Source: Amphimedon queenslandica (lineage: Eukaryota; Porifera; Demospongiae; Haplosclerida; Niphatidae). Taken from it: a DNA stretch of 62,782 bases. Both the position numbers and the translations under genes were made by a program. Below the pieces are notes generated by a model. It ran no database searches. It saw only the letters and a list, made by a program, of their open reading frames with translations, and was not told where the DNA came from. The stretch lies in assembly GCF_000090795.2 (NCBI RefSeq), contig NW_003546305.1:5945-68726 (forward strand), read 5' to 3'. Shown here piece by piece: positions 20,808-30,818 of the stretch; the first letter of the stretch is position 1, and the number at the start of each line of letters is the position of its first letter.

Positions 20808-22479
20808 ATGACAGCAAGAACAGTAGCCTCTATAACAAAAAAGTTTTATCTCGTGGAATTTGAGGATAAAGGCCTAATTGTAGTGCCAGAAAATAATTTA
20901 GATGGATCATATGCCATAAATGACAGGATGATGTATAAAAACTATGAATGCCGCGTAATTGACAAAGGTGAGTACAGGACCTACAGTTTCTTGTTAACAT
21001 GGTTGTATTAGGAAGTGAGAATAAGATGCAAATGAAAGAAGAGCAGTATCTGGATGATGATGTAAGTTTGTTATCAGTGTGTGTATCATGTGTTTACACC
21101 CTTACCTTTCTTTGTACACAGGATGATACTTTATACTACTGCTATTACCGTTAATAAAGCTAAAGACACAGCTAGGCCTAAGAAGATAATGATTAATGTC
21201 AAGTTTTATAGCCTACATGTGTATGTACTTTTACCTTTATTTGTACACAAGATGATACTGATACTACTGCTATTACTGTTAATAAAGCTAAAGGCACAGC
21301 TAGGTCTAACAAGCCAATGATTAATGTAAGTTTTATAGCCTACATGTGTATGTACTTTTACCTTTATTGGTACACAGGATGATACTCATACTAAGTGTAA
21401 TAAAAAGAGGAGAGTGATTAATGTAAGTTGTATAGTTTACGTGTATATACGTCTAATTGTATACAGGATGAATTTAGTGTCATTGACATCATCAAACCAG
21501 TTACATTAGCTACCACCAATACTCTAAGTTCTTCTTCACATAACCAGATTTATGTATTGTTTGTTTTTGAAGGATTATTATGATGATGCTCCCGGTCCTA
21601 TTACATGTATAGTTGACTTAAGTGATACTTCATCCTCTGTGGGCCCTTGTACATTCATAACAAGAGATGTTCACTGCCATTTTGATTTATTTAGAACAAA
21701 AGCAACATATAAATACCTTCACCATCATTGTTGACTCACGATCCCATTAATAAGTTTCATTTTCTTCCAAAGGTATAAGGGACATATTATTCAATATAAC
21801 ACTCAGTATAATATAAAATAATAACAATGTAATAATTATTATGTATTTTATAGGAAAAATGTCCATGTGCTAAAAAAATTTAGAATTAAATGAAAGAGTT
21901 GAAAAGATAGAGGTTTCTTTCCCGCTACGGTTATGATATTGCTGAAGATGATGACCCTCCTCTTCCTCCTCCCATCCCCTCCAACCCTCCTCAGGATGAT
22001 GACCCTCCTCTTCCTTGTCCCATCCCGTCCAACCCATTTCTGACTCCAACGCTGCACTAATTGAGTAACCCATTGAGACTCCAACTCCATTGGACCCATT
22101 CCAAACTCATTCACTAAGCAACCTGTTCCAGACTCCTAAACCTTCTCCAAATAAAGGGACCCCTCCTACTCTTCCTCCATTTAAACAGGAGCCTCTGGAT
22201 TTATCTTTAATAAATAGGTATAGTTCATCAAGAGGGAACTTCGCCAAAAATTAAATGGCACAGTTAATAAACGAGAGAGATTGGATGAAATATAATGTTA
22301 GTGGGACTCGGGGAAAGGACTCAATTCATCCTGACATCATCAACTACGTTAAGAAGAGCACTTTCTATATGTACCCCACAGAAGTAGGCGAAGACTGTGG
22401 AAGTGTCTGGAAGCAATGTGTCAGAGCCATTGATGCTGGAGGGAGAGCCATTGTTAGAGAGAACAAAAATTGTTCTTGA
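20808..22479 (+). pseudogene. BEN-domain protein gene, multi-exon, probably decayed
   Basis: Exon 1 (20808-20967) encodes ITKKFYLVEFEDKGLIVVPE and ends at a good donor (aag/gtgagt). Exon 2 (21012-21061) continues in phase. Exons at 21122-21197, 21251-21325 and 21378-21422 are duplicated versions of one exon (DDTDTTAITVNKAKGTA) with similar introns; the first has a 1-base insertion and the second a spoiled acceptor. Exon 21467-21547 is next. Later sequence gives EDDDPPLPPPIPSNPP repeats (21940-22050) and, at 22255-22470, WMKYNVSGTRGKDSIHPDII, NYVKK and VWKQCVRAIDAGGRAI. The last block fits the C-terminal half of a BEN domain, a DNA-binding module of chromatin proteins. A host paralogue or transposon passenger are both possible. 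Confidence 0.55.
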
Positions 22480-22889
22480 TTGCAATTTTTTTGCCATTGA
22501 AAAAGATGAAGGATTCATTTTTGATTTCAGTCCAGATTCACCTGACCTTCACCCCTCCCATTAATCAAAATTGTCTAGTACCACACCCTCCCACAAATTT
22601 TGAAAATAAATTACATCAATACTTATTACTTACAATAACATAATTATTTACATTTAATGTTATAATATGTGCATGTACTATTGGTGGCCTTGGACTGTTT
22701 CTTCTAAAGGAAGACAATAGCAGTGGTCAGTCATGTAAATTAATAATGAACAAATTTGTTTCTCTTTTGGCGTCGTCGCCATCTTGGCTGTGGCCTTTCC
22801 CCTAACCTGTCCCACACTAAAATTATATGCATTATGACATGTTTAAGTTACTCACATGTACCTGATCTCCTCTCTGTTACTTCCTCTTT
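22480..22889. other. Spacer; contains a YY1-like motif
   Basis: AT-rich sequence with gccatcttg at 22778-22786 (complement CAAGATGGC). No gene recognised. Confidence 0.4.
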
Positions 22890-22940
22890 AGGAGGATCAG
22901 TCTGCTCCTCAGTCTCCTGATGGAGCAGACTGATCCTCCT
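22890..22940. repeat. Perfect 19-bp inverted repeat with 13-base loop
   Basis: Arm 1 is 22890-22908, starting aggaggatcagtctgctcc; arm 2 is 22922-22940 and is its exact complement. GC content is well above the surroundings. A transcript from either strand would fold into a stable hairpin. Confidence 0.8.
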
Positions 22941-23599
22941 GAACAGAGTCTGTGGTCTCTAATAGTTTCCATGCTAGCTTCAGGTAATTTCCTTCATACT
23001 TACGTCTTTTCCTAATTACATCTTCTGTCAGTCAAATTGGTAAATGTACATCTAAATGTATTATGTACCTTTTTAGTAAAATTTATATCCAATTTTTTGT
23101 CTATACAAATCAATATAACACTGTAACTGCATGTTGTTTGTCATACTTTCAGTCTCATCTAAATATATACAAATACATGTACCATTAATGTATACTATAC
23201 ATTTTATACCTTTAAATCTTCAACCAAACTATCTTCTTAGCATGTGACAGTAAAAACTGAAATTATTTTGGCATGCGTACCTTTTACATGGACTTCAATT
23301 GTCTCTTCACCATTCTCAGCCTTTTTTCAAAAAGTAACAGAAACAACATGTGCTGGAATATACTTACTTTATACGCAGCCAATGTTGCACAAGCTCATTG
23401 GTCAGCTGAAGTAACACCCATTTTATAGCTCTGTATAAGATCTTTATCCCTTTTGACAAAATATCAAATGATATACAAGCACACCAAACGTTCATAGCTT
23501 GTTTTTTAAGACAATCACTTCATGAGTTTCACTCTACAAATGGGATCAATCAACGGTTTTGATTAGCCATTGAGAGCCACACATTTGTCCGGATCAATC
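22941..23599. other. No recognised feature
   Basis: AT-rich sequence between the hairpin and the Tc1 remnant. No supportable gene. Confidence 0.35.
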
Positions 23600-23614
23600 A
23601 CTTCTCTCTAAGTA

Positions 23615-23920
23615 TAGCACTCAATAACCAGAAGCTTCCCCATTTACTTCTTTTACTTTTAGCATAACTTTCTGCAGGTGGTCCATGTATGTTGAGCATA
23701 CAGTTGGCGTCAGAGTTTTCCAAAGTGTAGCTATACCACTAACAAGGGAGTCCAATTGTTTCGGCTTATGGTGGGTGCGAAGAAAGTATTTTAACAACCC
23801 CCATACATTCTCTATAGGATTGAAATCTGGACTTTCTGCTGGCATTTTCCACCAATTGATGTAATGATCCTCAAGGTATGATTTCACAAGGTGGCTAGTT
23901 ACTTGGGATCAAGGACGGGT
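23615..23920 (-). pseudogene. Tc1/mariner transposase, C-terminal DDE part
   Basis: The minus frame (23887-23621) reads SYLEDHYINWWKMPAESPDF then NPIENVWGLLKYFLRTHHK. This is the third-acidic-residue region of Tc1-type transposases (consensus WPaxSPDLNPIENxWgxLK). Just upstream the frame is shifted, with DPK then TSHL, the usual DNDPKHTS motif broken by a stop. The remainder of the element is at 24220-24395, across a roughly 300-base insertion. Confidence 0.85.
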
Positions 23921-24225
23921 GTATTTGGGGTTAATAATGATAATGCTGTATGTGGGGGCGATAGCTATGTCTTTTTATTTGTTGTGATGATGTTGGACCA
24001 GGGAAAGGAAGAAGCGGGAATGCTGATAGGGAATTTTATACCAATGGTGGCGATCGTTAGGGTAGCTGTTTTATGGGAGGCAACCTCAGGAGGAGAAGGG
24101 GTAGGGGTGGACCCCAATATCTCGCTTCAGAATCATCCCTGAGGGATAGGGGGACACCCTGGAGGAGATATAGAGGCGATAGGCCGGGTGGTGTACACAG
24201 AGTATAGTTATATATCATTATCTTG
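23921..24225. mobile_element. GC-rich insertion inside the Tc1 transposase
   Basis: This stretch separates the QDND-encoding part (near 24228) from the DPK-TSHL part (near 23915) of one Tc1 motif that is normally contiguous. It is noticeably GC-rich, with gggggcgat and ggaggagaaggggtagggg. I found no clear TIR or coding domain. Nature unknown; the interruption of a known motif is what shows it is an insert. Confidence 0.5.
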
Positions 24226-24395
24226 TCAGAAGCAATACTCACCATCAGGGAAGTGGCTGCTAATGAAAGGAAGCAAGCCTTCCCTTAGAATAGTACGATA
24301 TCTTCCTCATCGAGTCTCTTCTGAATTGACTGAATTGAACAGCCTTTAGTTCTTAAAAGAACTATTCGTCTTGTTTCAACAGAAACTCTTCCCAT
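24226..24395 (-). pseudogene. Tc1-like transposase, N-terminal HTH fused to DDE segment
   Basis: The complement from 24395 gives a start and MGRVSVETRRIVLLRTKGCS, IQSIQKRLDEEDI and a stop at 24285 (36 residues). This is a Tc1-type N-terminal helix-turn-helix. Immediately after, in another frame, comes REGLLPFISSHFPDGEYCF, a stop and QDND, the second catalytic Asp region. The roughly 200 residues expected between HTH and this motif are missing, so the element suffered an internal deletion before or after the insertion at 23921-24225. Confidence 0.7.
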
Positions 24396-24604
24396 TTTGT
24401 TTTCCTCCAATAATGATTATGGAAAAGTTATCCGTCCCTTTTGACACCAGTGCTCACATTTGGCACGTGTTTAACGTGGCCGTGCACAATCGCATGCACG
24501 TTCAGCATGCGCTGACGTGCATAGTGATTCTTTACAAGCACCAACTGCACCTCGTGCTGGAGATCACGCATGTAAAAGTAAAGTTATAGCTGAGCAATAC
24601 TGTG

Positions 24605-25040
24605 CACAAGATCAAAAAGGGAGTGCATATAATCTAAGGCAATGCTTTGATGAAAGCTGAGAAAATTGGAAAGAAGAAAGTAACGTTTAACATCAAAAGT
24701 GCCAACTTTATTTTGCTCCACTTCTACCCATTGTGTATTGGTTTCATTTATTTGTTGTGAGGATCATCAGGAGGGTATATGCAAGCATTATTGTTGATTC
24801 TACCTTTGTGCAAACAACAGAAACAGCCATACTCACCATTAAAATGTTTTGTATTGGTAGCTGCAGCTTTGCCTGGGAGATCAAAAATCCTTATGATGAT
24901 CTTTGTATTAATAATAATTTCTGATGAGCCTAGCTGCAATGATATGACTCCCTCAAGTGCAGCTATGCTACTTACATTTGGTTGCAACATGAAATTAATG
25001 TTTGGGTTTTTTTTTCACCAAACCATAACAAAGCAACTAT
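24605..25040 (-). pseudogene. CACTA/TNP2-like transposase fragment, copy 2
   Basis: The minus frame (24990-24748) reads IFDLPGKAAATNTKHFNGEY with GCFCCLHKG and NNACIYPPDD. Here the GCFCCLH cysteines are intact, unlike copy 1. Upstream on this strand, MLQPNVSSIAALEGVISLQL matches copy 1 except for one residue. The protein would continue N-terminally at 25390-25600. TNP2-type proteins mobilise CACTA elements; this copy is split and truncated. Confidence 0.65.
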
Positions 25041-25389
25041 AACATATCGCCTTTCGCACACTAGTGTGGGAGATACTGGTCACCATTAAGTGTCCTAGCC
25101 AAAAACTTCCTTTCAAAGATTTAGAGACGGGAACTCCATCTGTTAGTAGAATTTGACCAGTATTGTGATGAAATGACAAAAAACGACAAGGAGACATAAA
25201 GTCAGCAAAACCCTTCTCATTGTTGTAATAATAATTATGTCTTGAATATAGCTAGCATCTGCATTTCTTTTAAATGAATGTTGGAAAAAATTATGTTTCT
25301 CTATATTAAAAACATAAATTCTTACAAGAGCAACTGTCTCTTACCATACAGTTTGATTCAATTGGAAGGACCAATAAATCACAGATTGT
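25041..25389. other. Spacer inside the CACTA-like remnant
   Basis: Separates the two recognisable parts of the TNP2-like protein. It contains cactagtgtggga at 25061, which resembles a CACTA-type end but has no partner that I could find. Confidence 0.35.
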
Positions 25390-25600
25390 ACCTTTTCAAC
25401 CTTCGTTTCTGCTTTTCTTGCCTCCTTCATCTGATAGCTGCATCTCATGGCAATTTGAACAATAATGATATATAGTGCACTCATTAAACTCATTCATAAC
25501 TTTCTTAAGGTGATAAAGGTTGGAAGGACATTTATTTGGATTGGGACAATGTGCCTCCAAAGCCATACAGTTATGATCTAGCTGAGAAATTTCCACCTGG
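25390..25600 (-). pseudogene. Putative N-terminal zinc region of the TNP2-like protein
   Basis: The minus frame (25596-25396) gives HCPNPNKCPSNLYHLKKVMN with IYHYCSNCHEMQ. The CPxNLYxLKKxxx...hYCSNC pattern fits the segment before the transposase core in animal TNP2-like proteins. Same strand as, and upstream of, copy 2. Moderate support only. Confidence 0.4.
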
Positions 25601-26104
25601 TATTAATGCCATGTGATCCTTATATCACAGATGATTTGATATGGCAAACTGCTTCATTGCATACCAACTTGTCCACACATTGATCCGGTTGCCTTCATAC
25701 AATGGTGCAGATTCGCATGGCATCTGTACACAAATCATTAAACTGCAATGCATACTTATTATTATTCACCTGTTCAAGGATTTCGACCTGTTGTAGTTTG
25801 ATCAGTAATTCCTACTTCAAAGTGCAGTCACTGTTATCATAAGTGTTTAAACCTAAGTGTTCAACTGTTATTATGATTGCAAAGACAAAAATTTACAAAG
25901 ATGTATTGTATCATAATCATACAGCTTGCAATATCACAATCATTATTGTCATGAGCACCATTGTTGTCAGCACTGTTAGATACAATATCTGATTGACATT
26001 TATAATTCAAAGAAAAATGAGTGCTATGGCCGTAGTGTCATTTGCCACTATTGTATTGCTTTAACTGAAATTGTGTTATTAATTCATTTGTATAGCATTC
26101 ACTA
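25601..26104. other. No recognised feature
   Basis: AT-rich sequence with no supportable feature up to the hAT MITE. Confidence 0.35.
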
Positions 26105-26112
26105 GCAATATC

Positions 26113-26988
26113 CGATGGGTCAGCAACGGGTGGAAAAGCTGTATGGAATTCCCAATTATGGGAATTTTTTGGAAATTTAAAAAATTCGAAATTTTCTGAA
26201 AATTCCTAAAAAATTTTAAAAATTCCCGAGAATTCCTAAAATTTTTGAAAGGATTTTGTGGAATTTCTAGTGTATTAAATGCTAGAATAATCTAAAATTT
26301 ATTCATTTTAACAAATTTTACAAAGCAACTTCTCAATTCTGTCATGAAGCCATTTATAACTCTGTTCTAAATGAACCCATAACATACTCATCTTGGGCAT
26401 CATTAGATACTACTGCATGGGTTTATATTAAATCCAAACTCAAACTAATAAAAAAACCACATAGAAATCAAAAAATCAATTGAAGAAAGCCACTTGGAGA
26501 AAGAATTAGCCATGTTATTAATTAATTTATTAATAGTAGTTAATTAATCAAAAGTTATTAATAATTATAATAACTATTAAAAGTTATTAATAAAAAAGAT
26601 CAATTAATTAGTCAAAAAACCCAAAAATATCCGGAAGTACTTATTTATTTTTATTCATTTATTTATTTCAGAAATTTACAGTACACATTAATAGAGAGAA
26701 GCAGTGATTAGAAAAGAGAGTCAATAGCAGTACTGAGGGTAAACTGAGGTATAACTCAGAGTACCAGAAAAAGAAAATAATAAAAATAAGAATAGAAATT
26801 AAACTAATAAGAAAGACAATAATAATAACAATAAATAGTACAATATACTACAAGTAGTTATAGAATTTCTATAAATTTCAAAGAAATTCCTCCAAAATGA
26901 ACTAATTCTAAAAATCCTAATGGAATTCCTTAAATTCCACTATTCCCAGAGACCTGTACGACAATTTCCACCCATTGCTGACCCCTCG
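26113..26988. mobile_element. hAT-type MITE with 8-bp target-site duplication
   Basis: The flanking 8-mers gcaatatc at 26105-26112 and 26989-26996 are identical. The ends are inverted: cgatgggtcagcaacgggtgg on the left is mirrored on the right by the complement of ccacccattgctgacccctcg. An 8-bp duplication with a GGGTCAGCAA-type end is diagnostic for hAT. The 876-bp interior is AT-rich, with repeated aattcc/ggaatt strings at both ends, and codes for nothing recognised. Confidence 0.85.
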
Positions 26989-27257
26989 GCAATATCATTA
27001 TTTTCATTCACTACTACAAGTAAAACAATAATTGTACAACTACATTTGAAGTTACCATCAGTTAAGGATACATCTCTTAAACTACAATTAAGCTCATTGT
27101 CACTAGTAGCACTAGAGCTAACCACATGATAGTCACTACTGTCACTATCATTACTGTCTCCTCATTAAATTTAATTTTTGTACCTAAGTACATGGCAATA
27201 GACATTATTACAATGTTTTACAGACAGAGCACAGAAATCACTACTAGACAAGGGTAA

Positions 27258-27636
27258 ATGATAGTTAGAAAGAGTATCAAACTGCACCATGATAGCTGGA
27301 ATATGACAGCGTCGAATTAAGTCACTTGAGACCTGAAGCGTGGGTGTACCTATTAAAAGCACATGTAGAAGTTTACATAAGGAACAGTGGAGAACACTTG
27401 AAGAAGCCTTAGACATCATACTAGTACACTTTATAATGTTGCTGAAGCTTGTTATGCAGTTCAGCTACAGCAGAGACTCCAAAATAGCCAGTAAACCTTG
27501 CTGAGCAAACTAGGTAGTCATTTTTCATACTCAGCCACACTCAGTATGCGGGAATGACCAAAGATGCACAAGAAAGTTCTACGCGGTCATATTTCAGCTA
27601 GCATGGTGCAGTTTGACACTCTCTCTAACTATTATC
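27258..27636. repeat. Inverted repeat of about 54 bp
   Basis: 27583-27636 (ggtcatatttcagctagc, then atggtgcagtttgac) matches the complement of 27258-27312 with few differences. The intervening 270 bases carry no recognised gene. It may be an arm pair of a decayed transposon or a fold-back duplication. Confidence 0.6.
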
Positions 27637-27928
27637 CAATCTTGCTACTACATGTATCAGGCTCAGCACATTCTGGTTTTGCATTTTTTGAGCCTTAAAA
27701 GTAGTACAACTGCTGTTGCCCCAGAGTGGTCTCTTAGATCCAGCTCTCTTCCTATGCCTCAAAATAGTAGCTTTTTGATCTGAAATGGGATTAGAAGGGT
27801 ATTTACTATACTTTGAAGTAAATTCTTTCATGAATTATCTGTAATAATGAATGATTTCCTATTCTCTACAGTGAACCTGCAAAATGATCAATTGTTCCAT
27901 ATGCACATGATCATCAGTAGTGCGAGCA

Positions 27929-27936
27929 TATAAAGG
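27929..27936 (+). promoter_or_regulatory. TATA box of the second gene fragment
   Basis: tataaagg lies about 50 bases before a tandemly duplicated leader (27976-28165). Its placement before an ATG/donor exon (28239-28268, ending agatg/gtaagc) parallels the BEN gene at 20.7 kb. Confidence 0.4.
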
Positions 27937-27975
27937 AGACTAAAAAAGCCTGTTCAGAGCTAATTTTAGTGCATT

Positions 27976-28165
27976 AAAGCCACAGTACAACTTAGAGGGC
28001 TTAGAGTAACGTTGGACTCTATTTTTTGCTGTTACCATATAATTTTCAGTATACTATGTTCAGCCCAAAGCCACAGTATAACTTAGAGGGCTTAGAGTAA
28101 CGTTAGACTCTATTATTTCCTGTTACCATATAATTTTCAGTATACTACGTTGAGCCCCAGGCTGA
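27976..28165. repeat. 91-bp tandem duplication in a leader region
   Basis: Two units start at 27976 (aaagccacagta) and 28067. They share ttagagggcttagagtaacg and ttaccatataattttcagta almost perfectly. The few differences show the duplication is fairly recent. Confidence 0.8.
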
Positions 28166-28189
28166 TAGTTACTATAGCCAACAGTCATG

Positions 28190-29130
28190 TCGAAAGAGAA
28201 ATAGATCAGGCTGCCTTGTAACAAAGCTAAAGTCATGGATCATCATCGATTTGAAAAGCCAATAGATGGTAAGCATTTTTAAAATCAGTATAGACTATAG
28301 CTAAAAAAAAAAAAAAAAATAGTAGTCATGAAATAAGAATCATAGTAATAATAAATTTTACTCCTATTTTTCAGTTTAGTGAACCATTCCACTTGAGAAA
28401 ACAAGTGAAATTATGAACAAGCACTCAAGTATTTGGAAACGGAGAGTGAAGATAAAGTGCAACAAAAAGATTTGTGTATAGGTAATTTAATAATTTGGCG
28501 ATCAAAGGGTAAACCTTATCAGGTAAAAGTTCTACAAAGTCATGGCAAGCTGCAAGAATACATACACGTACCGTCGTTTTGCACAAAACAAATGACACCA
28601 AAAGTAATGCTAAGCGATGAAGATGTATTTGGCAATAGAGAGAAAAGTAATGAACTATTGTCCTTCACTTTAAAACAAGCTGTTATAGAAACAACTCACT
28701 TTAAAGCAAGCTGTTATAGAAAAAACTGAAGATATAATTGAGTTTAAGAGTAGCTTAGATGACACGAAAGCTAATGATACATGTAAAATTGGATATTGTG
28801 ACTGAACTCCTACAGTGACAATAATTTTATTTTAGATGATGGTGCAAAATCATTACCATGTCATTCACCTGGTTCACTTTGTACATTGCCAGAAAATAAG
28901 GGTGAATATCAGTTTTCACTACTGTGATTGTCATAAATTCTTTTTCATTTATAAAGATTTTAGATTTGGCATCAGAGGTAGTTGTAAATGGTAGATAGAT
29001 GTATTGTGTAACAGTATAAAGTCATAAAATTTTTTATAGGACAGGACACTTTTAAATTTGACACTCCACATACTTCTAAAATAAATACTAATAATATTCC
29101 AGAGCCTGAAAAAACATTCCGACATTAGAA
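28190..29130 (+). pseudogene. Second multi-exon gene fragment, BEN-gene-like 5' end (uncertain)
   Basis: A short exon ending rfekpidg/gtaagc (28268) is followed by a frame (28433-28729) with KDLCIGNLIIWRSKGKPYQV and KVLQSHGK. That recalls the YxIxDxxxYKNYExxVIDKG part of the BEN gene's first exon. A further candidate exon at 28836-28900 reads DDGAKSLPCHSPGSLC. No BEN domain is visible downstream. Stops and the repeated aactcactttaaagcaagctg at 28690-28715 suggest decay. Assignment is tentative. Confidence 0.35.
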
Positions 29131-30818
29131 ATTTTCCAATAATTTTGCTTAATTTTTTATCCTATCTCTGTGTTACTCTACTATTTTGTCTGAACATAAT
29201 TTTTGAAAAAAACTATATAACTTGTCCTACAGCAGTGTTTCCCACAATGCTTGCAAAATATGCAACTGCTTCATGAGCTGACAAGGACAACATTGCAGTA
29301 TTTTTTGAATACATGACATTTAAAGCAAGTGTTAAAGTTTTAAAAAAACTGACTTTAATCAAATTGAGCTTAGAATAAATACACAGTATAAAAACAAGTA
29401 TAAGTATCAGAAAGAAACTATTAACATAAAGAATTCATTTTTTAATTTTAAAAAAATTTGGCCCATGTACCTGCATTATATATAGTAGAAGGTTTTTGCT
29501 CCAATTTTTGAGCAATTTGAAAATTTGTAAAACATCAAAATTTGATTGGCATCTGCTCCAACTTTCTACAGAGCACATGGGCAGCTGTATAAATTAGATC
29601 TATTGTAGGAGGGGAATTATTGGTCACAAAGTGTGCTGAAAAGGTTCGGAGATTTGTATGTGTTATAGATGTAGTACCTGAGATTGACGGTGTCTCACAA
29701 ATGACTTACTTGCTACTGCTAATTATCCGTACAGTCAGTCTTGGTATTGGGTGCAAGTAATTTCTACAATCCTTTATATGTTTCCAGGTGGCTCAACCAT
29801 TATATTACAATTATAACCATTAATAAAGTTAATTTTGATATTAGGGCCTAATGCCTGTCTCCCTTTGACATAGGCTCACACAGCTTAAGTAGTTTTTTAT
29901 AATATTATGTGAATGTTCTATTTTTCATTTTTGATGAAATTTGGCCAAATTAGGGCTTAATTTCGGGGCAAATTTACAAATTGGTCAAAAATCCAAATTT
30001 GTAAGTTCAGACTTTTTACACAGCATAAGAAAATGTATGTGTATCAGGAGAAATTATTCAAATGAAGACATTTCTCCTTGCAATTATTGTCTAAATACCC
30101 TACACTGTACCACGTTTTAGCCACAACTATTGAGCTACAAGAAGCTGTTGACAATCATGCCAAAATCCTGTGGGAAACTGTCTGTCATTTTAATTAGATG
30201 GCAAATCTAATTAAGCAGTGTTGAGACACAATGTCTGAACATTGTTTGAATGTAATTTCAGACTCTGTATGACACTTTTACTTTACAGAGTTTCAAGCCA
30301 CATAAATCAATGTCAGAGCCAATGGTATTTTTTATATTTTAAGATTTTTAATCATTATTTTTTACAGAAAAGTGTTAGATGTTTTGACTATCCTTTGGCA
30401 ATTGATTTTAACTCTATAGCAGCTAATAACACCAAGTGGCAAACAAGTGTGGGCGCTGCTATTGGCTTGCAACACCAAGCGGAATCTTGGACACTATGGG
30501 GTGCCATTTGTAAAACAAAATTACTATAGCAACATGACTTTTGCACACTTGCACATGTGTCATACGCATCGCACATAATGATTCAATATGATTCAATGCT
30601 CTTGAATTTGAATATCTCTCGTTGTTACTTTACTTAGTCTTTTTCTCTCTCTAACTTCTCGCTCTACTCCCTCATCTTGCAAGTGGGATATCTCCCATTC
30701 TTTTTATGCTCTCTAACAGTTGCTTCTTCTACTTTGTCATGTCCTTCTACTCTTTCATCCGTCAGTCAAGCCTTTTGTCCTCGTCAGTGATAGATAATCC
30801 AACATAACAAGCTTTTGT
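29131..30818. other. No recognised feature
   Basis: AT-rich sequence. The 30242-30529 frame has no recognisable domain. May hold introns of flanking genes. Confidence 0.35.

Noticed and set aside
25055..25075. cactagtg string considered as a CACTA transposon terminus
   Set aside because: No matching inverted end or target duplication found near the TNP2-like fragments.
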